From: Labilithrix sp. | Lineage (GTDB): Bacteria > Myxococcota_A > Polyangia > Polyangiales > Polyangiaceae | Direction: 5' to 3' | DNA length: 64,000 bases | NCBI GenBank assembly: GCA_028287065.1 | Contig: JAQBQJ010000098.1 | Span: 1 to 64,000 of the forward strand | Part shown: positions 61,757 through 64,000 of the stretch, piece after piece | Layout: each line of letters starts with the position of its first letter | Numbering within the stretch: the first letter of the stretch is position 1 | Notes under the pieces: generated by a model | Told to the model about the DNA's origin: nothing | Seen by the model: only the letters and a program-made list of their open reading frames with translations | Database searches by the model: none | Translations under genes and position numbers: made by a program

Positions 61757-62614
61757 ATGCTGAACGTCGTCGACGCCGTCACGACTCACCGCGTGTGTCC
61801 GTGCGATTGCTTCGCGAGCCTGCCGCTCGCCGATCGGGTCGCCGGAATACGTGCAGTGTACAAGCTCGACGACGCGCTGCGTGGTTGGGGCTTCACCCCG
61901 ATGTACGACGTGCACGGCGATCGTTTGTGGCGCGAGGCGCAGGCCCGCAACGACGGTACGTATCGCGGCGTCGCCGTCCGCTTCGGCGAGTGCATCTATC
62001 GGCGGCTCGTGGGCTCGCTCCTCCACGAGTGCATCCACGCGTTCTGCGGAGACGTCACGAAGGCGAACTACGGCGTGCTCTTCGGGTTGCCATATGCGGT
62101 CCCGGTCGACGTCGCCGAGAAGGACGAAGAGGCCTTCCTCGACGCGTTCAACTTCGGCGAGGCGCGCGCGTGGGTCGGCGTGTGGATCGTCGGGCGCCGG
62201 ATGTTCGGCCTCGACTGGGACCTGCGCACGGCGCGCGACATCGGCACGTACTGCTTCACGGGCGGCAACGCGCTCGTGCCGGCGATCGCCGGGTACAGGC
62301 CGGTCGCGCACATCGATCGGCAGCATCATCCCGAGCGCTATTACGCGCGCGGCCGCAAGATCGAGGAGCGCGCGCGCGCCTGGTTCGAGGCGGACGGGAA
62401 CCTCGACGAAGTGATCCGCAGCATCGAGGAGGCCGCGGCGATCGGCGAGAAGAAGCGCCCGCGCAAGTACCCCGACCCGCAGGTCGTCGCCGCGGCGGCA
62501 CCGAAGAAGATCGGCCGCAACGAGCCGTGCGTGTGCGGCAGCGCGCAGAAGTTCAAGGACTGCTGCGCAGAGCGCGAGACACTCGGGCACTTCCTGCCTT
62601 CGATCGCACGGTAG
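61757..62614 (+). CDS. SEC-C-motif protein of unknown function
   Basis: C-terminal KKIGRNEPCVCGSAQKFKDCC SEC-C motif. Confidence 0.8.
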   Translation: MLNVVDAVTTHRVCPCDCFASLPLADRVAGIRAVYKLDDALRGWGFTPMYDVHGDRLWREAQARNDGTYRGVAVRFGECIYRRLVGSLLHECIHAFCGDVTKANYGVLFGLPYAVPVDVAEKDEEAFLDAFNFGEARAWVGVWIVGRRMFGLDWDLRTARDIGTYCFTGGNALVPAIAGYRPVAHIDRQHHPERYYARGRKIEERARAWFEADGNLDEVIRSIEEAAAIGEKKRPRKYPDPQVVAAAAPKKIGRNEPCVCGSAQKFKDCCAERETLGHFLPSIAR

Positions 62615-64000
62615 TCGACGCGACCAGCGCGGCCTCCATGCGGCGGATCGCTTCGCGCACCTCGCGCTCGTCGTGTTGCGCGAAGCCGATGCGCAGGAAC
62701 GGCCGGCTCTTGCCGTCGTAGGCGAACTGTCGCGCGGGCTGCAGCACGAGCCCGAGCTCCTCGGCTCGGGCGACCCATGCGTCGATCGCGACGTCGTTCG
62801 CGACGCGCGTCCAGATCGCGGTGCCGCCGCTCGGGAGCTTGAACGAGAGCACCGATGCGAAGCGACTCTCGAGGAGGCCGGCGAGGCGCTCGCGGCGCTC
62901 GGCGTAGATGCGTTTCGCCCGCCGGATGTGTCGCTGGATCTCCCCTTCTTCGAGGAGGTCGGCGACGGCGTTCTCGAGGAGGTGATCGCCCTGGCGGTCG
63001 ACGACGCGACGGATGGCGGCGAGACGCATCGCGAGCGGCTCGGGCGCGACGACGAAGCCGATGCGCATGCCGGGCGCGAGCACCTTCGACATCGTGCCGA
63101 GGTACACGACGACGCCGTGTACGTCCGCGCTGGCGAGCGGAAGCACGGGACGGCCCTCGTAGTGGAACTCGTGGTCGTAGTCGTCCTCGAGCACGAACAG
63201 ACGTCGCTCGTGCGCGACCTCGAGCAAGCGCAGGCGGCGCGCCGGCGCGAGCGTCACGGTCGTCGGGAACTGGTGATGCGGCGTGACGTACACACCGCGG
63301 ACCTTCTGCTCGATGCAGAGCTGCTCGAGCGCATCGACGTCGATGCCGTGCGCATCGACGGGAAGCGGTACGAGGCGAGCGCCGCTCGCCCGCAGCGCCT
63401 CCCATGCGGGGCGGTAGCCGAGGGCCTCGACGGCGATCACGTCACCGGGCGAGACGAGCGCACGCGCCGCGAGATCGATGCCCATCTGGCTGCCGCGCGT
63501 GACGAGGACGTTCTCGGCACGAGCTGCGACGCCGCGCGTCGCCGAGACCATGCTCGCGAGCGCGGCGCGGAGCGACGGCGGGCCGGCGGGATCGCCGTAG
63601 GACAGCACCTCGACGGCCCGTCGCTTGAGCACGCGTCGCATGGCGCGCGCGAGCTCGGCGGCGGGGACGAGACGGACGTCGGGGATGCCGCCGCCGAGTG
63701 ACATCGGACCGTCGAGCGACTTCGATGCGGGGACGGGCAGCGGCGCAGGCGGAGGCAGAGGAGAGATGCGCGAAGGCCCGAGATCGAAGCCGACGCGGGG
63801 CGCGATCTCGCGTGCGACGGCGGCTTGCGTCGAGAAGCGTCGCGGCGAGACGTCGGGGATCTGCGGAGAGACGAACGTTCCGTGCGCCTCCTCGCTGGCT
63901 ATCCATCCCTCGGCCACGAGCTCGCGATACGCAGCGAGGACCGTGTTGCGATGAACGCCGAGCGACGTCGCGAGCGTGCGCGATCCGGGCAGCGCATCCC
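62553..64000 (-). CDS. MocR-type GntR/aminotransferase regulator, N-terminus beyond window
   Basis: wHTH end AEGWIASEEAHGTFVSP, then PLP fold-type I (EDDYDHEFHYEGRPV, LGTMSKVLAPGMRIGF); frame open to window end. Confidence 0.88.
   Translation of the reverse strand, partial: DALPGSRTLATSLGVHRNTVLAAYRELVAEGWIASEEAHGTFVSPQIPDVSPRRFSTQAAVAREIAPRVGFDLGPSRISPLPPPAPLPVPASKSLDGPMSLGGGIPDVRLVPAAELARAMRRVLKRRAVEVLSYGDPAGPPSLRAALASMVSATRGVAARAENVLVTRGSQMGIDLAARALVSPGDVIAVEALGYRPAWEALRASGARLVPLPVDAHGIDVDALEQLCIEQKVRGVYVTPHHQFPTTVTLAPARRLRLLEVAHERRLFVLEDDYDHEFHYEGRPVLPLASADVHGVVVYLGTMSKVLAPGMRIGFVVAPEPLAMRLAAIRRVVDRQGDHLLENAVADLLEEGEIQRHIRRAKRIYAERRERLAGLLESRFASVLSFKLPSGGTAIWTRVANDVAIDAWVARAEELGLVLQPARQFAYDGKSRPFLRIGFAQHDEREVREAIRRMEAALVASTTVRSKAGSARVSRALRSSP

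Overview
The window is 64 kb of very high-GC, densely coding bacterial chromosome. Lipoprotein-rich gene content, eukaryotic-like Ser/Thr kinases, FHA and PAS sigma-54 activators and PEGA proteins suggest a Myxococcota/Polyangia-type host (inference, no marker gene seen). I saw no rRNA, tRNA, CRISPR array, transposase or phage genes. The main theme is metal, redox and signal handling: a ChrB-linked RND efflux operon; a CzcCBA-type efflux operon next to a two-component system; a copper block (P-type ATPase / TolC / multicopper oxidase); a second Cu P-type ATPase; a RegB/RegA-like two-component system heading a run of YtkA/FixH-like, redoxin and cytochrome genes; and a bufferin/HvfABC-like RiPP cassette (small Cys-containing precursor, DUF692 MNIO enzyme, DUF2063 partner) at 54.9-57.2 kb. 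The RiPP cassette is the best candidate for an under-described system, because its precursor has two Cys modules separated by a Pro/Ala/Lys linker. Other notable items are a GGAACA-repeat hairpin beside that cassette, a GGCC-palindrome element shared upstream of two secreted-protein genes, a repeated CGTCACGTCGAGGTGACG-like motif, response regulators with zinc-ribbon-like additions, and a solo HicA-like protein. All family calls come from reading the translated sequence; no database search was run.
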